Shown: positions 1 through 5,594 of the stretch, one piece after another
Layout of the letters: the number at the start of each line of letters is the position of its first letter
Numbering within the stretch: position 1 is the first letter of the stretch
Assembly: GCA_022508735.1 (NCBI GenBank)
Contig: JAFLUQ010000140.1
Coordinates: forward strand, 1 to 5,594
Reading direction: 5' to 3'
Source: Oscillospiraceae bacterium
GTDB taxonomy: Bacteria > Bacillota > Clostridia > UMGS1883
Length of the DNA: 5,594 nucleotides
Translations under genes and position numbers: made by a program
The notes under the pieces: model-generated
What the model was told of the DNA's origin: nothing
Databases searched by the model: none
Seen by the model: only the letters and a program-made list of their open reading frames with translations

Positions 1-18
1 GGCGTACGTGGGTACGCC
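1..18. repeat. Perfect 7-bp hairpin at left edge
   Basis: Bases 1-7 (GGCGTAC) are the exact reverse complement of bases 12-18 (GTACGCC), with a GTGG tetraloop. There is no T-run directly after it on the plus strand, so it is not a classical intrinsic terminator by itself. It may be the tip of a larger structured or dispersed element cut by the window edge. No coding potential was recognised here. The hairpin is seen directly, but its role is unknown. Confidence 0.5.
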
Positions 19-39
19 GAGTGGTGATTTTCGTTCGTA

Positions 40-159
40 GCTTAGGGGCTTAAAAACGATGAAATCTGCCCTTATGGGCTGATTTCATCATTTTACAAGC
101 TTTTTGGGAGAACTTGAGGGCATATAACCGCTTTAATACCATGCTAAAAGCCCCTAAGC
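40..159. repeat. 12-bp perfect inverted repeat bracketing the uxuA terminator
   Basis: Bases 40-51 (GCTTAGGGGCTT) are the exact reverse complement of bases 148-159 (AAGCCCCTAAGC), giving a 120-bp interval with 12-bp ends. The right arm covers the last Ala codon and the TAG stop of uxuA. Between the arms lies the intrinsic terminator. The two arms would rarely share one RNA, because termination at the uxuA U-tract (52-56) leaves out the left arm and plus-strand termination at 91-94 leaves out the right arm. A DNA-level role, such as the ends of a small non-autonomous element, is therefore at least as likely as an RNA stem. No clear target-site duplication flanks the 12-bp arms. Only a TA inside each arm (43-44 and 155-156) could serve as one. 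Confidence 0.5.
52..94 (-). terminator. Intrinsic terminator of uxuA, probably bidirectional
   Basis: GATGAAATC (58-66) pairs with GATTTCATC (81-89), and GCCC (68-71) pairs with GGGC (76-79). There is one T/T mismatch (67/80) and a TTAT loop (72-75), so the stem is 13 bp plus the mismatch. On the minus strand the stem is followed by a G and five Ts (complement of 52-57). On the plus strand it is followed by A and four Ts (90-94). It starts about 60 nt past the uxuA stop, so it should end the uxuA transcript, and it could also stop a plus-strand transcript entering from the left. Confidence 0.85.
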
Positions 160-1242
160 GCTCTGCGCGACTTTTTTTACGGCTCCCTTTTCAATAGCCT
201 CCCATAAACCGTTTAGATACGCTGCCCCGAGCGCCCGGTCATAAAGCCCGTAGCCCGGCATTGCGACCTCGCCCCAGATCATGCGGCCGTGGTCGGGGCG
301 GATGGGGCCGCTGAAGCCGGTTTCGTAGAGCGCCTTCATTATCTCATACATATCAAAGCTGCCGTCGCCGCTAAGGTGGGCGGCCTCTTCAAAATCGCCC
401 GGCGAATTAAATTTCAGGTTGCGCACATGGGCGAAGTGGATTCGCCCTTTAAGGGAACGTATCATGTGAGGCAGGTCGTTTTCGGGGTTCGTTCCGTAGG
501 AGCCGGAGCAGAAGGTAACGCCGTTATGGGGGTCGTCCACCATTTTCATCATGCGGAGTATGTTTTCCTCGTTAATTATGATCCTCGGCAGGCCGAACAC
601 GCTCCAGGCCGGGTCGTCGGGGTGGATGGCCATTTTTATGTCGTACTTGTTACATACCGGCATTATCGCTTCAAGAAAATATTTCAGATTGGCGAATAAA
701 GCTTCGTCGCTGACGTCTTTATACAGCTCAAACAGCTCTTTTATGCGGGCCATTCTCTCGGGCTCCCAGCCCGGCATTACGCGTCCGTTGGTCTTACCGG
801 AAATAGAAGCGAACATCTTTTCCGGGTCCATAGCGTCCACCGCCGCCTGAGTGTAGGCAAGCACGGTGGAGCCGTCGGGGCGCACGCGGGCAAGCTCCGT
901 CCTCGTCCAGTCAAACACCGGCATGAAGTTGTAGCACACAAGGTGAATATCCTCTTTGCCAAGGTTTTCAAGGGTCTTTATGTAGTTTTCGATATACATA
1001 TCCCGCTGTGGGGCGGCGGCCTTTATGGCGTCGTGCACGTTCACGCTTTCTATCCCGGCGATGGAGAGCCCTGCCGCCTCGACCTCGGCCCTCAGCGCGG
1101 CTATCCTTTCGCGCTCCCACGCGTCGCCCGCGGCGGAGTCGTAAAGAGTTGTTATAACCCCCTTAACGCCGGGTATCTGCCTAATTTGATTCAGAGAAAC
1201 AGTGTCAAATTTACTGCCGTACCACCTTAGCGTCATTTCCAT
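154..1242 (-). CDS. uxuA: Mannonate dehydratase UxuA
   Basis: This is the cytoplasmic lyase that dehydrates D-mannonate to 2-keto-3-deoxy-D-gluconate (EC 4.2.1.8), a step of D-glucuronate breakdown. The 362-residue product has the usual family length and the typical start MEMTLRWYG...DTVSLNQIRQIPGVKGV. It keeps the residues expected for the divalent-metal TIM-barrel enzyme: His207 in AIHPDDP, Cys245 in TFCSGSYG, His272 in FAHVRN, and Asp317-His318 in RPDHGRMIWGE. A Tyr-rich PGYGLYDRALG follows near the C-terminus. The start is set at 1242 rather than the in-frame ATG at 1260. AAAGGTG (complement of 1251-1257) lies 8 nt before 1242 but would lie inside the reading frame if 1260 were used, and 1260 sits only a few bases from the predicted transcription start. 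The stop is TAG. The gene is divergent from the glycoside hydrolase genes and appears intact. Confidence 0.96.
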   Translation of the reverse strand: MEMTLRWYGSKFDTVSLNQIRQIPGVKGVITTLYDSAAGDAWERERIAALRAEVEAAGLSIAGIESVNVHDAIKAAAPQRDMYIENYIKTLENLGKEDIHLVCYNFMPVFDWTRTELARVRPDGSTVLAYTQAAVDAMDPEKMFASISGKTNGRVMPGWEPERMARIKELFELYKDVSDEALFANLKYFLEAIMPVCNKYDIKMAIHPDDPAWSVFGLPRIIINEENILRMMKMVDDPHNGVTFCSGSYGTNPENDLPHMIRSLKGRIHFAHVRNLKFNSPGDFEEAAHLSGDGSFDMYEIMKALYETGFSGPIRPDHGRMIWGEVAMPGYGLYDRALGAAYLNGLWEAIEKGAVKKVAQSA

Positions 1243-1250
1243 AAATATCA

Positions 1251-1257
1251 CACCTTT
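1251..1257 (-). promoter_or_regulatory. uxuA ribosome binding site, decides the start
   Basis: The complement reads AAAGGTG with 8 nt to the ATG at 1242. This favours the start giving MEMTLRWYG over the ATG six codons upstream at 1260, which has no good ribosome binding site. Confidence 0.85.
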
Positions 1258-1271
1258 CATTGCTTTATTTT

Positions 1272-1300
1272 ATAATAGCATACCAACGGCAAAAATACAA
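1272..1300 (-). promoter_or_regulatory. Predicted sigma-A promoter of uxuA
   Basis: On the minus strand TTGTAT (complement of 1295-1300) is followed after exactly 17 bp by TATTAT (complement of 1272-1277). A TGC directly before the -10 makes it an extended -10. Transcription would start near 1265, giving a leader of roughly 20 nt that holds little more than the ribosome binding site. A second TATAAT on this strand (complement of 1307-1312) lacks a recognisable -35 and is a weaker choice. Confidence 0.75.
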
Positions 1301-1322
1301 GCTTTCATTATAAATTGTTTTC

Positions 1323-1363
1323 GCATAAAAGCGGCGCGTTTTGCATAAAAGCGCCGTTTTTAT
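1323..1363. promoter_or_regulatory. Candidate operator: direct repeat within an imperfect palindrome
   Basis: GCATAAAAGCG occurs at 1323-1333 and again at 1343-1353, 20 bp apart start to start, or about two helical turns. The second copy ends 13 bp before the -35 of the plus-strand promoter. The same stretch forms an imperfect palindrome. CGGCGC (1332-1337) pairs with GCGCCG (1351-1356), TTTT (1339-1342) pairs with AAAA (1347-1350) around a GCAT loop, with G1338 bulged, and outer A/T pairs extend it to about 1325-1363. It lies between the two divergent promoters, where a shared regulator would be expected. Phased direct repeats beside a -35 suit an AraC-type activator, whereas the palindrome suits a dimeric repressor or a hairpin. 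The repeats are seen directly. The binding role is inferred. Confidence 0.5.
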
Positions 1364-1366
1364 ACC

Positions 1367-1395
1367 TTTACATTTTTGTGAGAAAAATGTATAAT
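1367..1395 (+). promoter_or_regulatory. Predicted sigma-A promoter of the glycoside hydrolase operon
   Basis: TTTACA (1367-1372) and a perfect TATAAT (1390-1395) are separated by 17 bp. Transcription should start near 1402, leaving a leader of about 24 nt. In-frame ATG and other start codons at or before 1387 overlap or precede the promoter, so they cannot be translated from this transcript. Confidence 0.85.
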
Positions 1396-1411
1396 CAAAA
1401 TAAGAAACATG

Positions 1412-1420
1412 AAAGGGTGG
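1412..1420 (+). promoter_or_regulatory. Ribosome binding site for the GTG start at 1426
   Basis: AAAGGGTGG lies 5 to 8 nt before GTG 1426, depending on which bases pair with 16S rRNA. With the promoter position, it fixes the start of the beta-helix gene at 1426. Confidence 0.8.
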
Positions 1421-1425
1421 GTAAT

Positions 1426-4221
1426 GTGAAAAAATTCTTAAAACAAGCTATATCAATCATAGTGAGCGCAGCCATGCTGGCAACGCCGGCTATGGCCGCG
1501 GAAACGGCAGAGGAGGTCGATGAAGTGATGGCGGCTGAGATTTACGTTGCCCCGTGGGGCGACGACAATAATGCCGGAACCATAGACGCGCCGCTCAGGA
1601 CCATTGGCGCGGCAAAAGACGCGGCACGTGCCGTTAATGACAAAGCCAGGGACGTTACGGTCGTTCTGCGGGGCGGCGAATATATCCTTGATGATACGCT
1701 GGTGTTTTCCGCTGAGGACGGCGGCCAAAACGGCCACAGCGTATCGTGGCGCGGCTATGACGGCGAAAAGGCCGTTATCAGCGGCATGACGGAGATCAGC
1801 GGCTGGCAGCTCCATGACGAAAGCAAAAACATATATAAGGCCGCTGTGCCCGAGGGCTTTAACACCCGCCAGCTCTATGTTGACGGGCAGAAGGCGAGAC
1901 GCTCGAGGTCGACGCTTTATGGTGATAACCCATATTACAACCTCGACCGCACCTGCGAGCTTGGAATTCCCGCCCGAAACAACAGAGAATTCTATTTTTA
2001 TAAGGACGAGGTGGCGGACTGGAACAATTTTGAAGGCGTTGAGGTGCATCTGCTCACCGCGTGGACAGAAAATATTCTGCGGCTGAAAAAGTATGACGAC
2101 AACAACAGCTTCAAATATGTGACCGTGGACAATGGCGGCAGCGAGGGAGTAGTGGAAGCCGCAGCCGTGAAATTTCAGGAGCCGGAATCAGATCGTTTGT
2201 TCAACAGGCCGCATCCCGATATCACCGGCAGTACGCTGGGATATAAATCACGCTCCTATTATTACTTTGAAAATGCCTACGAATTTATCGACGAGGACAA
2301 CGAGTGGTATCTTGACACTACCGAAAACACGCTCTACTTCAAGGCTCCGGCCAATGCGGATATGAACGCGGTAAGAGTTACGGCCCCGGGGCTCGAAACG
2401 CTGGTGGAAATTGCCGGAACCAAAGAGGCAAAGGTGGAAAATCTCAGCTTTGAAAACCTCAGCTTTGAAGGCTCCGCATGGCTCCGTCCCAGCGAAGAGG
2501 GCCTTGTAGGGGGTCAGGCCTGCCAGTATGTGCTGACCTCCAATCTTAAAAATGAGATCACGGTGTATCATCCTGCCGGTGCGTTTTTGGCTCAGTATGC
2601 TGATAATCTGAGCGTCGATTCCTGCTCCTTCAGCAAAATAGGCTCCACAGCCATAGACTTTTTCTGCGGAGTGACTAACAGCAGAATCTATTCCTGCGAG
2701 GTGTTTGACGTGGCCGGTAACGGAATATCCGTTGCCAAATTCACTCAGGATGAAAACACCGAGTTCCATGTGGCTTACAACCCTGCTGACAAGTCTGAAA
2801 TATGCTCCGGGATAAGAATGATCAACAATTCGGTGCATGACATTGGCACCGAATACGAGGGTGCGGTTGCTATAGCCGCCGGATATCCCGAAGGCATCAT
2901 TATTGCACACAACGAAATATTCAACTGCCCCTACAGCGGTATTTCCGTGGGCTTTGGCTGGACCAGCGCCGACAACGCTATGAAGCGAAACATCATATAT
3001 GCCAACAAGCTCCACGAGGTGGGCCTTGTGACCTGTGACTACGGTGCGATCTACACTCTGTCTAAGCAGCCTCAATCCCTTTGCACACGGAATTATATCT
3101 ATAATGCGCAGAGAATGCCTTGGTTTGATTACGGCTATGCCGCAATGTACTTTGACGAGCAGACCGAGGGCTATGTGATAAAAGAAAACCTGCTCCATAA
3201 CATCGGCTCAGACGCCTGGGGCGGCGGCATCAACTTCAACGGCTGCGCAAATAAAAACACTACTACCGATAACTGGAATATTAAGGGCGAGATTACAGAC
3301 AGCGCCGCAAAAGAGGTGGCAGATAGCTCCGGCATTGCCGATAAGACCTTCGAGGAGATCGTGCGGGAGGCGCTGGAGCTTCTGGATGATATAATAAACC
3401 CTAAAGAGCCCGTAGACGAAAGCGACTATTATATTCAAAAGCGTATTACGCCTGTTGCTGCCAGTGCCACGGCTGCGGACGGCGGCAGCTCGGCCGAATA
3501 TGCCATCGACGGCAAGGGTGACACTGTATTCACTCTTTCCGGCCAGACCGCGGGCTCAATTGCCGATCAGTATCTTCTGATCGAGCTAAGCGGCGAGGAG
3601 GAGCTTGCCAGAATAGAGATCGACCGCCAGTATAACGCCGGCGGAATGACAGGCGACAACAGCTACTGGGCCGACTGGTGCCTTGCGGTGGGCTGCGAGC
3701 TTCAGGGCTCTATGGACGGTGAGGCTTGGGAAACCATAGGTGTTATGAACACGTGGCCCGACAATACCGGTGATATAAGCAAAGAAGTATTTAATATAGC
3801 GGAGCCCAAACCCTATAAGTTTGTGCGCTACATAAGAACAAAGTTCAAGACCGGCAGCGACTACGCCGTGTGGCGCTGGTCTGGCAGCGACGGCGGAAAT
3901 CGACTGAACGTGAAGGAGATAGAGCTGTATTCCTCACAGACGGAGCCTGAGAAGAGAGTGACGGACATAATCAGCCTCAGCGCGGAAAACGGCATTGCCG
4001 CCGCAGAGGTGTATAACGGGGAAGACGGCGACGCTATGCTGTATCTTGCGGCATACGACGGTGAGGGCAAGCTCGTGTCAGTTGATATTGTTACGGTGGG
4101 CCCGGGTGAAGGCCGGTTTACCTTTACCGCGGCAAACGGCGCGGCAAAGCTCAAGGCCATGCTGTGGCTTGGGAGCTGCATAGAGCCGCTGTGTATATCA
4201 AAATCGCTCGACCTCAATTGA
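1426..4221 (+). CDS. Secreted right-handed beta-helix protein, GH141-like, with discoidin/CBM32-like module
   Basis: The product is a 931-residue exported protein, probably a glycoside hydrolase acting on plant cell-wall polysaccharide. The GTG start is chosen because the promoter -10 and ribosome binding site lie just upstream. Residues 1-24 are a signal peptide (KKFLKQ, hydrophobic core, cleavage after TPAMA). Residues about 39-620 form a right-handed parallel beta-helix that opens with IYVAPWGDDNNAGT, followed by VLRGGEYIL, ISGMTEISGW and RQLYVDGQKARRSRS. This is the layout of GH141 and related beta-helix proteins. CDYGAIYTLSKQ (Asp538) and YFDEQTEGYVIKENLLHNIG (Asp577) are the best catalytic-region candidates by position and conservation. 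A helical, charged linker (about 625-670) leads to an F5/8 type C (discoidin, CBM32-like) module at about 674-836 and a small C-terminal beta domain at about 843-929 ending in LGSCIEPLCISKSL. No LPXTG, SLH or dockerin anchor is seen. The protein could alternatively be a non-GH141 beta-helix lyase or epimerase. Coding and export are near certain, but the activity is inferred. Confidence 0.93.
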   Translation: MKKFLKQAISIIVSAAMLATPAMAAETAEEVDEVMAAEIYVAPWGDDNNAGTIDAPLRTIGAAKDAARAVNDKARDVTVVLRGGEYILDDTLVFSAEDGGQNGHSVSWRGYDGEKAVISGMTEISGWQLHDESKNIYKAAVPEGFNTRQLYVDGQKARRSRSTLYGDNPYYNLDRTCELGIPARNNREFYFYKDEVADWNNFEGVEVHLLTAWTENILRLKKYDDNNSFKYVTVDNGGSEGVVEAAAVKFQEPESDRLFNRPHPDITGSTLGYKSRSYYYFENAYEFIDEDNEWYLDTTENTLYFKAPANADMNAVRVTAPGLETLVEIAGTKEAKVENLSFENLSFEGSAWLRPSEEGLVGGQACQYVLTSNLKNEITVYHPAGAFLAQYADNLSVDSCSFSKIGSTAIDFFCGVTNSRIYSCEVFDVAGNGISVAKFTQDENTEFHVAYNPADKSEICSGIRMINNSVHDIGTEYEGAVAIAAGYPEGIIIAHNEIFNCPYSGISVGFGWTSADNAMKRNIIYANKLHEVGLVTCDYGAIYTLSKQPQSLCTRNYIYNAQRMPWFDYGYAAMYFDEQTEGYVIKENLLHNIGSDAWGGGINFNGCANKNTTTDNWNIKGEITDSAAKEVADSSGIADKTFEEIVREALELLDDIINPKEPVDESDYYIQKRITPVAASATAADGGSSAEYAIDGKGDTVFTLSGQTAGSIADQYLLIELSGEEELARIEIDRQYNAGGMTGDNSYWADWCLAVGCELQGSMDGEAWETIGVMNTWPDNTGDISKEVFNIAEPKPYKFVRYIRTKFKTGSDYAVWRWSGSDGGNRLNVKEIELYSSQTEPEKRVTDIISLSAENGIAAAEVYNGEDGDAMLYLAAYDGEGKLVSVDIVTVGPGEGRFTFTAANGAAKLKAMLWLGSCIEPLCISKSLDLN

Positions 4222-4228
4222 GCTTGGA

Positions 4229-4244
4229 AAGGAAGGAAAAAAGG
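4229..4244 (+). promoter_or_regulatory. Purine-rich ribosome binding site for the downstream enzyme
   Basis: The 28-nt gap after the TGA at 4219-4221 is almost all purine and holds AAGGAAGG and then AAAAGG. The AGG nearest the start ends 5 nt before ATG 4250. No hairpin lies in the gap, so both genes should share one transcript. Confidence 0.75.
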
Positions 4245-4249
4245 AAAAT

Positions 4250-5594
4250 ATGAAAAATATACTGAAACGAACAATATCATTACTGCTGAGCGGCGCGCTT
4301 GTCGCAGGTGCTGTGCCGACTATATCAGCAGAGGAAGGAGCATCAATGTTGTATAACAAGGGTAATTTCGTAAGCAGCTACAATCCCATAATCAGCCGCC
4401 ATCAGAGCGGCAGCAGCCGCGCCTGGCGCGACGGAATGATCAGCGGCAACGGCGAGATAGGCTACGTCACCAGCGGCGAGCCCTATAACGACGCCTTTGT
4501 TTTCCAAAATATTTTCTTCAACTATCCCTCCGCTGACCCGCGCGTTATCCCAAAGGAGCTGACGGGTCAGCTTGAAGAGGCGAGGCTCAATGTATTTAAC
4601 CTCAACGACAAGTGGGAGATCAAGGATGCTAACGGAAACCGCCGTCATCGTACATTTTACTATTCCTTCCACCCGGGGCACCAGCTTCGGCTGAAAAGCG
4701 AATATGTAGACAATGAGAAAAACTATATCCGCTGGACCAACTACGAGACAGGCGAGACAGGTGTGCAGTTTGAAGACCACTTCGGCAAATGGACGCGTAC
4801 CTCCTTCACCTCGAGGGTAGACGGAGTTTCAGTGACCAAGCTCGCGAAGTCCTCTGAGAACCGGCTCATAAACATGACCGTTTCCATTGACGATATTGAC
4901 GATATGTGCAGGGCCAATGACGGCCTGAGCAAGGTCAGTGAACAGCGGTATAAGAAGATCGTGCCGGCTGATGCTTCATACATAGCTCAGATCGCCCACT
5001 ACCCCTCATATAACGGCAGCGAGCTCTATGACGGCGGCTACGCCGGCGTTACTATGGTAATTGCCGAGGGTAAGGACGCCACTAAAACAAGGGTGACCTC
5101 CGCTAAGGACGACCCGATGCTCCTTGGCGACAACGCGGCAATAAAGATCGAAAACGCTGAGGCGGTTTACCTCATAACCACCCTTGACAGAAGCTTTAAC
5201 ATGACCGGCAAGACCTCGGGCGTCATGGCGGAGTTTGAGAAGAAGACTCAATATGACCTTCTCGATAAGCTTGTGGAAAAGGCCGCAGCCGCCGCGGAGA
5301 AGTACACTGAGGGCGGCAGGTTCAGCTACGATGCGGCTCTGGCCCCCTCGGCTGAGAAACAGAAGGCCGAGTTTAACCGGGTGAGCTTTGAGCTTCTCGG
5401 CGACGAGGATTTTATAGACTACGACAACAACGAGCTCATAGCCGAGCAGCGCAAGAGTACAAAAAGGATCAACCACGAATTCATGCGCAGAGCCTATGAA
5501 CAGGCCAGATACGCTTTGACCGCCTGCGGCGGAACAAGTGCGCCCCGCCTTTACGGCATGTGGACGGGCGAGTGGAACCTGGGCTGGCGCGGTA
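4250..5594 (+). CDS. Secreted GH95-like glycoside hydrolase, N-terminal part (cut by window edge)
   Basis: The first 448 residues are present, and the reading frame is open to the right edge, where the gene continues. Residues 1-27 are a signal peptide (MKNILKRTISLLL, cleavage after TISA). RAWRDGMISGNGEIGYVTSG (58-76) matches the W-x-DG-x-x-x-GNG-x-x-G signature of the N-terminal beta-sandwich of GH95 and GH65-like enzymes, which spans about 45-330. A helical linker follows (about 330-370), then the start of the (alpha/alpha)6 catalytic barrel, with APRLYGMWTGEWNLGWRG (431-448) corresponding to the GH95 LQGIWN region. The catalytic Asn, Glu and Asp residues would lie beyond the window. GH95 members known so far include alpha-1,2-L-fucosidases and alpha-L-galactosidases, so a fucose- or galactose-side-chain substrate is plausible but not shown. 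The gene follows the beta-helix gene by 28 bp, in the same operon. A second in-frame ATG at 4346 has its own strong ribosome binding site. Confidence 0.9.
   Translation, partial: MKNILKRTISLLLSGALVAGAVPTISAEEGASMLYNKGNFVSSYNPIISRHQSGSSRAWRDGMISGNGEIGYVTSGEPYNDAFVFQNIFFNYPSADPRVIPKELTGQLEEARLNVFNLNDKWEIKDANGNRRHRTFYYSFHPGHQLRLKSEYVDNEKNYIRWTNYETGETGVQFEDHFGKWTRTSFTSRVDGVSVTKLAKSSENRLINMTVSIDDIDDMCRANDGLSKVSEQRYKKIVPADASYIAQIAHYPSYNGSELYDGGYAGVTMVIAEGKDATKTRVTSAKDDPMLLGDNAAIKIENAEAVYLITTLDRSFNMTGKTSGVMAEFEKKTQYDLLDKLVEKAAAAAEKYTEGGRFSYDAALAPSAEKQKAEFNRVSFELLGDEDFIDYDNNELIAEQRKSTKRINHEFMRRAYEQARYALTACGGTSAPRLYGMWTGEWNLGWRG
4332..4340 (+). promoter_or_regulatory. Internal ribosome binding site before in-frame ATG 4346
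   Basis: AGGAAGGAG lies 5 nt before ATG 4346, which is codon 33 of the GH95-like gene, six residues past the predicted signal peptide cleavage. Initiation here would yield a form without the signal peptide. The bases also encode Glu-Glu-Gly, so the match may arise by chance from codon choice. Confidence 0.4.

Noticed and set aside
1243..1260. Upstream start of uxuA at 1260, adding MKGVIF
   Set aside because: It has no good ribosome binding site, lies within a few bases of the predicted transcription start, and would place the real ribosome binding site inside the coding region.
1314..1331. Possible CcpA (cre) site around TTGTTTTCGCATAAAA
   Set aside because: It departs from the cre consensus at several key positions, including the AA and terminal CA.
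1315..1425. 37-residue N-terminal extension of the beta-helix protein (ATG at 1315 or 1387)
   Set aside because: These bases contain the -35 and a perfect TATAAT, and ATG 1387 abuts the -10. The extension would also bury the clear signal peptide.
1453..2049. 198-codon open frame on the minus strand
   Set aside because: It is a shadow of the beta-helix coding frame with no recognisable family features.
2440..2469. 15-bp tandem repeat encoding NLSFE twice
   Set aside because: The two units differ at one base, but a repeated N/L-S/T-F-E pattern is usual for successive beta-helix coils, so it needs no special explanation.
2248..3198. 316-codon open frame on the minus strand inside the beta-helix gene
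   Set aside because: It is antisense to a gene with clear domains, has no ribosome binding site evidence or recognisable protein motifs, and open antisense frames are common in GC-biased codon use.
4222..4249. Possible promoter or terminator between the two hydrolase genes
   Set aside because: The 28-bp gap has no inverted repeat and no -35/-10 pair. It is explained by the ribosome binding site alone.

Overview
The window looks like chromosomal DNA of a low-to-mid GC Firmicute, most likely an anaerobic gut or rumen Clostridia member. The support is strong AGGAGG-like ribosome binding sites, near-consensus sigma-A promoters with 17-bp spacers, a mannonate dehydratase close to the Firmicutes form, and secreted enzymes with typical clostridial signal peptides and accessory modules. 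The genus cannot be told from the sequence alone.

Layout. Bases 1-153 are non-coding and hold a perfect 7-bp hairpin at the left edge, a strong bidirectional intrinsic terminator (52-94), and a 12-bp perfect inverted repeat (40-51 / 148-159) that brackets the terminator and runs into the end of the first gene. Bases 154-1242 (minus strand) encode mannonate dehydratase UxuA. Bases 1243-1425 are a compact divergent control region: a promoter for uxuA, a promoter for the plus-strand genes, and between them an 11-bp direct repeat spaced 20 bp apart that overlaps a long imperfect palindrome. Bases 1426-4221 (plus) encode a 931-residue secreted right-handed beta-helix protein with a discoidin/CBM32-like module and a small C-terminal beta domain, resembling GH141-type enzymes. 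After 28 bp with no terminator, a second secreted enzyme starts at 4250 and runs off the right edge. It resembles the N-terminal part of GH95-like glycoside hydrolases.

How it fits together. Two exported enzymes whose nearest characterised families include alpha-L-fucosidases acting on plant cell-wall glycans are transcribed divergently from an intracellular enzyme of hexuronate breakdown (D-mannonate to 2-keto-3-deoxy-D-gluconate). This reads as part of a locus for using a complex plant polysaccharide carrying both deoxy-sugar side chains and uronic acids. The substrate is inferred. No transporter, regulator or sugar kinase lies in the window to confirm it.

No RNA gene, CRISPR array, transposase or wholly new system was found. 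The most unusual features are the control region between the divergent promoters, an in-frame second start with a strong ribosome binding site just after the signal peptide of the last gene, and the inverted repeat around the uxuA terminator.
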